In this document: piece by piece, positions 25,359 to 32,523 of the stretch
How the letters are laid out: every line of letters begins with the position of its first letter
Numbering within the stretch: position 1 is the first letter of the stretch
Assembly (NCBI RefSeq): GCF_003051005.1
Contig: NZ_QAOW01000007.1
Location: forward strand, 1-64,000
DNA from: Rhodococcus sp. OK519
Lineage (GTDB): Bacteria > Actinomycetota > Actinomycetes > Mycobacteriales > Mycobacteriaceae
DNA length: 64,000 nucleotides
Direction: 5' to 3'
Made by a program: the position numbers and the translations under genes
The notes under the pieces: generated by a model
Database searches by the model: none
The model's input: the letters and a program-made list of their open reading frames with translations, nothing else
Told to the model about the DNA's origin: nothing

Positions 25359-26177
25359 GTGCCCGACCAGGGACCGGACAGGAAGCCCCGTGCTGTCGAT
25401 CCGAGCAGTCTCCGCTGGCGCAGGCTGGCCGAGATGGTGGCCGATCAGATACGCGAACGCATCCTCCGCGGCGACCTCTCCGAGGGCGACCTCCTGCCCA
25501 AGGAGGCGGAGCTGCGAGAGCAGTACCCGGTCAACGTCCAGTCCCTGCGCGAGGCCCTGCGCATCCTCGAGGCCGAGGGCCTGGTCCGCGTCCGCCGCGG
25601 CAACCGGGGTGGCGCGGTGGTCCACCGCCCCACCCCCGGCAACGTCGCGTACAGCCTCTCGATGGTCCTCGCGATGTCGGGCACCGACATCGACGACGTG
25701 GGCCGCGCCCTCCACGAGGTCGAACCCATGTGCGCCGCACTGTGCGCCGAACGCTCGGACCGCGCCACCGAGGTGGTTCCCGTCCTGCGCGCCCTGCACC
25801 AACAGTCCCTCGCCGAGATCGACGATCTCGTCGCCGCGACCACGCTGTCGCGCCGCTTCCACGAGGCCGTCGTCCAACTGTGCGGAAACCGGTCGCTGAT
25901 CGTGCTCGCAGGCGCCCTCGAGTCCCTGTGGTCGAGCCACGTCACGGGGTGGGCGAACGAGCGTGCCGACCCCGACGCGATTCCGCCGACGGAGCGGGCC
26001 CAGGCCCTCGCCGTTCACGGTCAGATCCTGCAGTGCATCGAGGACGGCGATGCCGCGTCGGCGCGGGTCATCGCCGCGCGGCACCTACGGGACGTCCAGA
26101 CGTATCCACACGATCCCGACCGCCCTCACGTGCCGCTGGATCCGGCCGTCGCACGAGATCGCCTCTTCTTCGGCTGA
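25359..26177 (+). CDS. GntR-family regulator, FadR/FCD subfamily
   Basis: A 272-residue repressor-type protein: N-terminal winged helix (about 20-92; LAEMVADQIRERILRGDLSE, then QYPVNVQSLREALRILEAEG) and an all-helical FCD ligand domain with metal-ligand-type residues in LSRRFHEAVVQLCGNR and the late ARHLRDVQ. FCD regulators respond to acyl-CoAs or organic acids. GTG at 25359 follows GGAAGGA at an acceptable distance. It is divergent from the acyl-CoA ligase operon, whose CoA product is a sensible effector candidate. Confidence 0.88.
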   Translation: MPDQGPDRKPRAVDPSSLRWRRLAEMVADQIRERILRGDLSEGDLLPKEAELREQYPVNVQSLREALRILEAEGLVRVRRGNRGGAVVHRPTPGNVAYSLSMVLAMSGTDIDDVGRALHEVEPMCAALCAERSDRATEVVPVLRALHQQSLAEIDDLVAATTLSRRFHEAVVQLCGNRSLIVLAGALESLWSSHVTGWANERADPDAIPPTERAQALAVHGQILQCIEDGDAASARVIAARHLRDVQTYPHDPDRPHVPLDPAVARDRLFFG

Positions 26178-26195
26178 CGCGCGCGGGGGGCCCGG

Positions 26196-27446
26196 TCAGA
26201 AGCTGTTCGGGTCGTCGATCACGCTCTGCGGCACCGGATGCCGGTAGAGCTTGGAGGCGTTCTCCCATGTGATCTTGCGCAGCTCGTCAGCCGAGAGTCC
26301 CTTCATGGACTCGTTCACGACCTCCATCGTGCGCGGCCACAGGCTGTCGCTGTGCGGGTAGTCCTCCTCGAGGAGGATGTGATCGATGCCGATACGGTCG
26401 CGCAGCACCATCGTCGACGGATCCTCGACGGCGCAGAACCAGAAGTTCCGCTTGAGCACGTCCGCCGGGGAGATGTCGATGCCGTCCCACGTGCCGTACA
26501 TCGACGAGTACGTCGTCATGTGGTCGAGCCGGTCGAGAAGCGCAGGAACCCAGCCGATTCCGCCCTCGGACATCACGATCTTGATGTTCGGGAAGCGCAC
26601 CGGGATCTTCGAGAACAACCAGTCGACGGTTGCGAACATCGCGTACCCGAAGAACAGCGTGCCGGCGACGTCCGGCGGCGCGTCGTCGGAGGTGCTGGGT
26701 GACGTGCTCGACGAACCGATGTGCAGGTTGATGACGGTCTCGGTCTCCTCGCACGCGCGCATGATCGGGTCCCAGTGGCCCGAATGGACCGACGGCAGAC
26801 CGAGGGCGTGCGGGCCCTCCGAGAAGGTCACGGCCTTGAAGCCCCGCTCGGCGTTGCGGTAGATCTCCTGTGCGCCGATCTCCGGGTCGAGGAAGTACGG
26901 GATCTGGCACGGGATGATGCGATCCGGGTACGGGCCCGCCCAGTCCTCGAGGTGCCAGTCGTTGTAGGCGCGCGTCGCAGCGAGCGCCAGTTCCTGGTCC
27001 TTCGTGCTCAGCTGCAGACGCTGACCGGCGAAACCGGGCAGGAAGGACGGGAAGTTCAGGGACGCATACACACCCGACAGGTTCATGTCCTTGACGCGGT
27101 GGTGAATGTCCCACGATCCCCGGCGCATGTCCTCGAAACGCTGCGGATCGAAGCCCCACTCGTCGACCGGACGTCCGACAACCGCATTGAACCCGACGTT
27201 CGGAATTTCCTTGCCGTCGTACACCCAGATGTCGGCGCCGTCGCGGTGGATGACCTTGGGCGCCCGGTCCGCGAACTTGGCGGGTAGCCGCCCCTCGAAG
27301 GTGTCCTTCGGCTCGACGATGTGATCGTCGACCGAGATGAACGGGAAGGGCCGGTGGGCCTTTTCGGGTTCGGGCAGGAACGTGACCTTGCCCTTGACGT
27401 TGGTCGTGAAGTCGGTGTTGTGAATCAGGTCGTCGAGATTGGCCAT
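26196..27446 (-). CDS. Amidohydrolase-related metal-dependent hydrolase or decarboxylase
   Basis: A 416-residue TIM-barrel protein of the amidohydrolase-2 (ACMSD/OHCU-like) group. The N-terminal strand reads FISVDDHIVEP, where the usual metal-binding His-x-His is replaced by an Asp-Asp-His form common in actinobacterial members; INLHIGSS and EEDYPHSDS supply the later His and acid residues. Members decarboxylate or hydrolyse ring or amide substrates. ATG at 27446 has AGGAG nine bases upstream. It lies downstream of, and in the same direction as, the HD/LLM/TetR genes, but a strong terminator separates it. It shares an A-rich upstream motif with the first HD gene, so co-regulation is possible. 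Confidence 0.85.
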   Translation of the reverse strand: MANLDDLIHNTDFTTNVKGKVTFLPEPEKAHRPFPFISVDDHIVEPKDTFEGRLPAKFADRAPKVIHRDGADIWVYDGKEIPNVGFNAVVGRPVDEWGFDPQRFEDMRRGSWDIHHRVKDMNLSGVYASLNFPSFLPGFAGQRLQLSTKDQELALAATRAYNDWHLEDWAGPYPDRIIPCQIPYFLDPEIGAQEIYRNAERGFKAVTFSEGPHALGLPSVHSGHWDPIMRACEETETVINLHIGSSSTSPSTSDDAPPDVAGTLFFGYAMFATVDWLFSKIPVRFPNIKIVMSEGGIGWVPALLDRLDHMTTYSSMYGTWDGIDISPADVLKRNFWFCAVEDPSTMVLRDRIGIDHILLEEDYPHSDSLWPRTMEVVNESMKGLSADELRKITWENASKLYRHPVPQSVIDDPNSF

Positions 27447-27580
27447 CGTGCACACTCCTCGATTGTTCGGGTTCGTTGAATCCGACTGCGCCATCTACAC
27501 AGTCGGGTGGAAAGTCCGGGCGAACGCCTGGGCGGGTCGCGGCGAGCACCGGCCACATCGGCAATCTGCCGAAACTCTAA

Positions 27581-27603
27581 CTTACAAAAGATAGCAATGT
27601 AAG
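27581..27603. promoter_or_regulatory. A-rich dyad upstream of the amidohydrolase
   Basis: Six-base inverted arms CTTACA (27581-27586) and TGTAAG (27598-27603) enclose an unusually A-rich core with TACAAAAGATA. A similar TACAAAGATA overlaps the -10 of the first HD gene's promoter. It could be a shared operator; a short 7-bp hairpin with a GAAA loop (27610-27627) lies next to it. Confidence 0.4.
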
Positions 27604-27648
27604 CCCCCGTCTCATCGAAAGATGAGAATCGACCGGATCCCCCGAGAA

Positions 27649-27688
27649 CGAGGAAGCGCTCGTCCCGAACGGGACGAGCGCTTCCTCG
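27649..27688 (-). terminator. Strong terminator hairpin after the first HD gene
   Basis: A 19-bp perfect stem (arms 27649-27667 and 27670-27688) with only two formal loop bases lies 28 bases beyond the HD gene stop. No T-run follows. It separates the HD gene from the amidohydrolase unit. Confidence 0.85.
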
Positions 27689-27715
27689 AAACCTCTGCCC
27701 TGCAGCGGCGTCGAC

Positions 27716-28303
27716 TCAGTCGGAGCCGAAACCACTGGCCGGCCGCGTGAACACCTCGCGCAGCAGCGGAACGAAGGTCTCGATCGGCAGCGTGTCGTAA
27801 CTCGGGTCGAACGACACCTGATCCCACTCTGCGCAGAAGTGCGCACACGTATCGAAGTACGGACTGTCCCGGTAGCGCTCACGCGTGTCCGGATCCAGAC
27901 CCAGCCGATCCCAGTAGTGGTATCCCTGGAACACGCCGTGGTGCTTGACAACCCAGGTCGACTCGGCATCCAGATAGGGCGCAACGATCGCGGCGGCGAG
28001 TTCGGAGTGATTCGCCGGCGCGATGGCGTCACCGATGTCGTGCATCAGCGCCGCGATCACGAGATCGGTTCTCGCACCTTCACGGAGCGCACGCGTCGCT
28101 GTCTGGAGAGAGTGCTCGTAGCGGTCGACTTGATACCCGAGGGTGGGACCCCGCAACGCCTCGAGCATGTCGATCATCGTGTCGGGCAGCCGATCATTGA
28201 GGTGAATCTTCGACTCCGCCACGATGAGCGCGATGTCGTCCGAAGTCGATTCGTCCATCCGCGTGAAACTCACTTGTCGTTCACTCGACGCATCGATCGT
28301 CAT
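27716..28303 (-). CDS. HD-domain protein, PhnZ-like diiron oxygenase candidate (copy 1)
   Basis: A 195-residue HD-fold protein. The ligand pattern of mixed-valent diiron oxygenases (PhnZ, TmpB, inositol oxygenase) can be followed: His64 (RYEHSLQ), His88-Asp89 (MHDIGD), His99 (ANHSE), His122 (VKHHG) and Asp161 (EWDQVSFD). The last motif, EWDQ-SFD, resembles the final Asp segment of PhnZ and is not expected in plain HD phosphohydrolases. Oxidative cleavage is therefore more likely than phosphatase activity, though neither is proven. A paralogue of similar length lies at 30173-30772. It has its own consensus-like promoter and ends at a strong terminator. Confidence 0.82.
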   Translation of the reverse strand: MTIDASSERQVSFTRMDESTSDDIALIVAESKIHLNDRLPDTMIDMLEALRGPTLGYQVDRYEHSLQTATRALREGARTDLVIAALMHDIGDAIAPANHSELAAAIVAPYLDAESTWVVKHHGVFQGYHYWDRLGLDPDTRERYRDSPYFDTCAHFCAEWDQVSFDPSYDTLPIETFVPLLREVFTRPASGFGSD

Positions 28304-28370
28304 GACAAGAACCCTTTCCACTCGTCGCGGTCGCCGCTACCGCGACGATCCCGTCAGTCTTCATTATCTT

Positions 28371-28399
28371 TGTATAGAAAGAAAGGTGTACGCGCGCAA
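28371..28399 (-). promoter_or_regulatory. Promoter of the first HD gene
   Basis: On the minus strand TTGCGC (28399-28394) and TATACA (28376-28371) are 17 bases apart in an A+T-rich patch that stands out from its surroundings. The leader would be about 60 bases. The -10 overlaps TACAAAGATA, a motif also found upstream of the amidohydrolase. Confidence 0.6.
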
Positions 28400-28432
28400 G
28401 TTCTCGTCCCGCTGGGCAAGATGGGGCCGCCC

Positions 28433-29398
28433 TCATGCATCTCCCGCGAGTTCGGACCGCACCACGGTGAAGAGCAACTCGAGGTGCCGATCGACGATGT
28501 CGTCGGGCATCCCGCCGAGACTGGCCCACAGATAGACGTGTTCGACAGGCATATCGGCGGTGCGTCGGCGAATCTCGGCAGCAGCAGCCGACGGCGTCGC
28601 CACGGTGAGCCCGGGCACCGACCCGCCGGTGTCGAACGCGGCCGTCAACTCGACCTCGAGATCTTCTGCACTGCATTCACTTCCGCGCTGCCGTCGATAC
28701 GTCGCCTGCTGATGGGCAAGGTGGGGTATCAAACGTCGCACGGTAGATTCCGGGTCGTCGGCAACGATGATGTCCAGAACCCCGCCGGTGCGAGCGGCAT
28801 CCGTGCCGTGGCCACCTTCCTCGAGACCGGCTCGGTAGGGCGCCATCAAATTCGGATCGAGCGTGAGCAGACCCGCGCCGAGACGGCCGGCCCGCATCGC
28901 GCCCTTCGGCCCCTGGTAGCCGAGCCACATGGGAACCGGTGTCTGCACCGGCCCCGGAGTAACTCCCCCATCGGACAGGAGGCTCCGCACGGTGTCGAAC
29001 ACCGAGTCCGTCGCCGTGTAGCGCTTGCCGTAGTCGGAGCCGAACGCCTCGAACTCGTCCGTCGACCAGCCCGCTCCGAGGCCCAGCTCGAGACGTCCGT
29101 TCGAGATCAGGTCCACCAGCGCGGCCTCCTCCGCGATGTGGATCGGATGCCGGTGCGGTGCGAGGAGAATCGCGGTGCCGATGCGGATCCGTTCGGTCCG
29201 TGCGGCTATCGAGGCTGCGAGTGTCAACGGCTGCGGGAGATAGCCGTCGTCGAAGAAGTGGTGCTCGGTCATCCAGACCGAGTCGGCGCCCAGCTTCTCG
29301 GCCCACGCGACGCGGTCGAGCGTCTGCCGATAGTGGTCCGCCCACGGCCGGCGCCATGGCGCCGGGTTGCGCATATCGAGGAACATTCCGAGCTTCAT
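28433..29398 (-). CDS. LLM-class flavin-dependent oxidoreductase
   Basis: A 321-residue bacterial-luciferase-like TIM barrel starting MKLGMFLDMRNP, with WMTEHHFFDDGYLPQP (about 43-58), LGTAILLAPHRHP-type and NGRLELGLGAGWSTDEF segments typical of the family. Such enzymes use FMNH2 or F420H2 to oxidise aldehydes, alkanes, amines or sulfonates. No flavin reductase is adjacent. The gene starts 46 bases after the TetR gene and is probably read through from the second HD gene, which places an oxygen-using flavoenzyme in the same unit as an HD-type oxygenase. Confidence 0.88.
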   Translation of the reverse strand: MKLGMFLDMRNPAPWRRPWADHYRQTLDRVAWAEKLGADSVWMTEHHFFDDGYLPQPLTLAASIAARTERIRIGTAILLAPHRHPIHIAEEAALVDLISNGRLELGLGAGWSTDEFEAFGSDYGKRYTATDSVFDTVRSLLSDGGVTPGPVQTPVPMWLGYQGPKGAMRAGRLGAGLLTLDPNLMAPYRAGLEEGGHGTDAARTGGVLDIIVADDPESTVRRLIPHLAHQQATYRRQRGSECSAEDLEVELTAAFDTGGSVPGLTVATPSAAAAEIRRRTADMPVEHVYLWASLGGMPDDIVDRHLELLFTVVRSELAGDA

Positions 29399-29444
29399 CG
29401 AACCGAGAACCTTTCGAACAGATGATGTTCCGGGGGGCGTGCAC

Positions 29445-30176
29445 TCAGGCGGACGCCCGACGCAACTCGTCCACCACACCACGCAGAGCATGAACTTCGC
29501 TCCGCAACTGTGCGAGATCGCGTCCCGCGGCCTCCCGTCGGAGCGGGGCCGGTGGCGCTACCACCGGCGGAGCAGGCGATCCGGCCGATCTGGCCGTGAT
29601 GCCGTCGACGAACAGGCCTACCAGCGTCGTCGACAGCATGAGGTAGTCGTCGTCCAGCGAATCACGGTGCCATCGCGTGGCAGTCCATACGATCTCTCGC
29701 AGCAACCTCTGCAACTGCACCGACGCGAAGTCGGGCCGGAACTGCCTCTCGGCGACACCCTTCGCGAGAATTCGGGCCCACACGTCCTGCGCCTCACGGA
29801 CACGCGCAGCGATGTGCTCGTACCCGGGCACGGACGGCAAGGAGGCGAATTCCTTGTCGTAGATCTCCGACGCGTGCGGGTGCCGCACCGCGACCCGCAG
29901 CGAGACGTGGATCAGGTCGCGCAGTTGTTCGGGCGCGGCCACGAACCGGCGGATCTCGGCCGCATAGCTGCATGTCAGATCGTCGAGGAAGGCGGCGAGG
30001 ATTTCCGCGACGAGCTCGTCCTTCGAACTGAAGTAGTGATACAGGCTGCCCGAATGCAGACCTACCTCGTCGGCGATGTCGCGCACGGTCGTCGCGCCGA
30101 CCCCGCGCGACGAGAACAAACGAGCGGCACAGGCGACGATCTCCTCGCGCCGGCCGCTCCGTCGCGGACCGCTCAT
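29445..30176 (-). CDS. TetR-family transcriptional regulator
   Basis: A 243-residue repressor. The helix-turn-helix is clear (GVGATTVRDIADEVGLHSGS, then LYHYFSSKDELVAEIL, about residues 25-60). The C-terminal domain is followed by an Ala/Pro-rich linker and a predicted coiled-coil-like tail (AQLRSEVHALRGVVDELRRA), an uncommon extension for TetR proteins. Its ATG overlaps the stop of the second HD gene (ATGA at 30173-30176). Tandem inverted repeats upstream of that gene are its most likely operators, giving autoregulation together with control of the transporter. Confidence 0.9.
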   Translation of the reverse strand: MSGPRRSGRREEIVACAARLFSSRGVGATTVRDIADEVGLHSGSLYHYFSSKDELVAEILAAFLDDLTCSYAAEIRRFVAAPEQLRDLIHVSLRVAVRHPHASEIYDKEFASLPSVPGYEHIAARVREAQDVWARILAKGVAERQFRPDFASVQLQRLLREIVWTATRWHRDSLDDDYLMLSTTLVGLFVDGITARSAGSPAPPVVAPPAPLRREAAGRDLAQLRSEVHALRGVVDELRRASA

Positions 30177-30772
30177 CCTTCGTGCCGTGCCAGATCCGGA
30201 TCGCCCCACACCTTCGGCGGCCGCGAGAACACTTCTTCGAGCATCGGCATGAAGAACTCGAGCGGTTCCGAGTCATAGCCCGGGTCGAACGACTCCTGAT
30301 CCCACGCCGCGCAGAAGTGAGCGCAGGTCTCGAAGTAGGGCGAATCCCGGTACCGATCACGGCTGTCCGTCGGCAGACCGAGCTTGTCGCCGTAGTGGTA
30401 CGTCTGGAAGACACCATGATGCTTGACGACCCAGACGGCTTCGTCGTCGAGGACGGGGCGAAGAATCGCGGCGGCTACCTCGCTGTGATTGTCGGGGCAC
30501 AGGTCGTCTCCGATGTCGTGGAGCAGCGCAGCCACCACGAGGTCGATGCTCGCACCCTCACGGTGTGCGCGCGTGGCCGACTGCAGCGAGTGCTCATATC
30601 GGTCCACGCGGTAGCCGAAGGTGTAGCCCCTCATCGACTCCAGGAGCTGCACAACGGTTTCGAGCCAGTGATCGCGCCGATGCGCGGCCGCCTCGTCCCG
30701 GATCAGCTCCATTTCGGAGACCGTAGCGTCGTCCATCCTGGTGAATCCGACAGTTCGTGACACGCCCACCAT
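30173..30772 (-). CDS. HD-domain protein, PhnZ-like diiron oxygenase candidate (copy 2)
   Basis: A 199-residue paralogue of the protein at 27716-28303, sharing the FTRMD start, RYEHSLQ (His61), LHDIGD (His85-Asp86), DNHSE (His96), VKHHGVFQ (His118-His119) and AAWDQESFD (Asp158). All diiron-ligand positions are kept in both copies. ATG at 30772 has GGAGG close upstream. It heads an operon with the TetR regulator (ATGA overlap) and the LLM enzyme, and faces the MHS transporter across a region with two operator-like dyads. Two copies in one cluster suggest two successive oxidations or a heteromer. Confidence 0.84.
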   Translation of the reverse strand: MVGVSRTVGFTRMDDATVSEMELIRDEAAAHRRDHWLETVVQLLESMRGYTFGYRVDRYEHSLQSATRAHREGASIDLVVAALLHDIGDDLCPDNHSEVAAAILRPVLDDEAVWVVKHHGVFQTYHYGDKLGLPTDSRDRYRDSPYFETCAHFCAAWDQESFDPGYDSEPLEFFMPMLEEVFSRPPKVWGDPDLARHEG

Positions 30773-30831
30773 CTCGCCTCCCGTCGCGGGGTCGGGTGCC
30801 TTCGTTGGCACCGCGTAGCGGACATTACTCG

Positions 30832-30869
30832 CCCAATCACTTGATTGGGAGCCAATCGAGCGATTGACA
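30832..30869. promoter_or_regulatory. Tandem TetR-type operators and a -35 element
   Basis: The first dyad is an 18-bp perfect inverted repeat (8-base arms, centre CT, 30832-30849). The second, CAATCGAGCGATTG (30853-30866), has the same outer CAATC/GATTG halves. Their centres are 19 bases apart, close to two helical turns. TTGACA (30864-30869), a perfect -35 towards the transporter gene, overlaps the second dyad; its -10 is not obvious. Confidence 0.7.
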
Positions 30870-31013
30870 TTCGGCGTGTCCTGGATCACCATGGCTTCTC
30901 GATTCGAGCTCGCTGATCGAGCGGAATCCGCTGTGGCCGAACGCCGCCCCCGATCTCCACCGTTTCGAGAGCTAGCTCCCCTCCCTCACGGGCAGTCTCC
31001 GAAGGAGAACCTC

Positions 31014-32363
31014 ATGACCATTACCCCCTCACCCCTCCCCCGCTCCACCGTCCGGGGCAAAGCCCGGATGATCCTCGCGGTCAACATGGGCAACGCCCTG
31101 GAGTGGTTCGACTGGACCGTCTTCGCGATCTTCGCGGTGTACTTCTCCAACCAGTTCTTCCACTCCGACAACGAGGTGTCGAACCTCCTCTCCACAATGG
31201 CGGTCTTCGCCGTCGGCTTCGTCATGCGACCGCTGGGCGGGCTGTTCTTCGGACTCGTCGCCGATCGTCGCGGCCGAAAGTTCGTGATGGTGCTGACGAT
31301 GTCGCTCGTTGCGGCATCCAGCGTGCTCATCGCGATCGCCCCGACCTACGGCCAGGTCGGCGCCTTCGCGTCGGTGTGGCTACTCGTGGTGCGCTGCCTC
31401 CAAGGGCTGGCTCACGGCGGCGAACAGGGCGGCTCGTACACCTACATCGCCGAGGTCGCGCGACCGGACAATCGCGCGCTCTGGGGCAGCACGGTGATCA
31501 TGTCGACAGTTGGTGGCACCGTCCTCGCCACGCTCCTCGGGGCCATCATGCGAACCGGCGTCGACTCCGCGACCATGTCCGACTGGGGCTGGCGCATCCC
31601 CTTCCTCATCGGCGGACTGCTCGGCTTCTTCGCGCTCTACCTCCGCCGCGGGCTCGAGGAATCCGAGACGTTCGAAGGTGCGTCTTCGGCCGAACCCACA
31701 TCGGAGTCACCGGTGAAGACCGCCCTGCGCGACGTCTGGGCCCAGCGTGGGTCGATCCTGCGGGTCGCGATCCTCGTGGGCGGCACGTCGGTGTTCTCCT
31801 ACACGTGGTCGGTCAATGCACCTGCCTACGCCATCAGCTTCCACGGCGTGGACGACCGCCTCGCGATGTGGTCGGGCGTGGCCGCGAACCTGGTGTTCAT
31901 CGCCGCTCTCCCGCTCGCAGCAATGCTCGCGGACCGAGTCGGGCGGCGAGTGAACAACATGGTGTGGGGTGTCGGCGTCGCACTGCTGGCCTTCCCTCTC
32001 TCGGGAATGCTCGACGGGTCGGCGGTGAGCCTCGTGACTGCCATGTCACTGGCACTCGTCCTGCAGTCATTCGCGGCGAGCACCCAGGTCGCGTGGTTCG
32101 CCGAACTGTTCGCCACCAAGTCCCGCGCGACGGGTGTCGGCATCGCGGTGTCGCTCGCAGCGGCCGTCTTCGGAGGGACCGCCCCCTACCTGAACTCCTG
32201 GTTGACCTCGCGTGGAGCGGCGGACCTGTTCACGTGGTACGTCGTGGCGCTGGCCCTCTGCGTCGCGGTCGCGGCGTTCTTCACGCGGGAGACCAAGGGC
32301 ACGTCTCTCGATTCCACGCACGCCCCGGGGCGTTCCGCGACACCGGAATCGACGACCGTCTGA
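31014..32363 (+). CDS. MFS transporter, metabolite:H+ symporter (MHS) family
   Basis: A 449-residue transporter with about twelve membrane helices. The MHS signature appears early (NMGNALEWFDWTVFAIF) together with the loop 2-3 motif GLVADRRGRK. Relatives carry shikimate, alpha-ketoglutarate, proline/betaine, citrate or aromatic acids with protons. ATG at 31014 has AAGGAG seven bases upstream; an in-frame extension upstream is not membrane-protein-like. Its divergence from the HD2-TetR-LLM operon over shared operators makes it the likely importer for that pathway's substrate, presumably a small carboxylate or zwitterion (inference). Confidence 0.9.
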   Translation: MTITPSPLPRSTVRGKARMILAVNMGNALEWFDWTVFAIFAVYFSNQFFHSDNEVSNLLSTMAVFAVGFVMRPLGGLFFGLVADRRGRKFVMVLTMSLVAASSVLIAIAPTYGQVGAFASVWLLVVRCLQGLAHGGEQGGSYTYIAEVARPDNRALWGSTVIMSTVGGTVLATLLGAIMRTGVDSATMSDWGWRIPFLIGGLLGFFALYLRRGLEESETFEGASSAEPTSESPVKTALRDVWAQRGSILRVAILVGGTSVFSYTWSVNAPAYAISFHGVDDRLAMWSGVAANLVFIAALPLAAMLADRVGRRVNNMVWGVGVALLAFPLSGMLDGSAVSLVTAMSLALVLQSFAASTQVAWFAELFATKSRATGVGIAVSLAAAVFGGTAPYLNSWLTSRGAADLFTWYVVALALCVAVAAFFTRETKGTSLDSTHAPGRSATPESTTV

Positions 32364-32419
32364 CGGCCTGCGCGCATTCCCCTCCCGGGCACCGAAGGCC
32401 TGTGACAATATTTGCTGTT

Positions 32420-32454
32420 CGTGCACATGGTCACGATTCGTGACCATGTGCACG
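32420..32454. promoter_or_regulatory. 35-bp perfect dyad upstream of the LuxR-type regulator
   Basis: Two perfect 17-base arms (32420-32436 and 32438-32454) surround a single central T at 32437. The element lies 56 bases after the transporter stop and 70 bases before the regulator start. No T-run follows. It may be a terminator for the transporter, an operator for the regulator, or both. Confidence 0.85.
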
Positions 32455-32523
32455 CACAGGGTTTCGCAGCGGGGGCGAACCAATCGCACCGACGGGGGTC
32501 GGTCGACATGGGGAGTGTGTGCT

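Noticed and set aside
27716-28303. A plain HD phosphohydrolase call
   Set aside because: The late VKHHG and EWDQ-SFD motifs fit the diiron oxygenase branch better, so the generic phosphohydrolase label would mislead; it remains possible.
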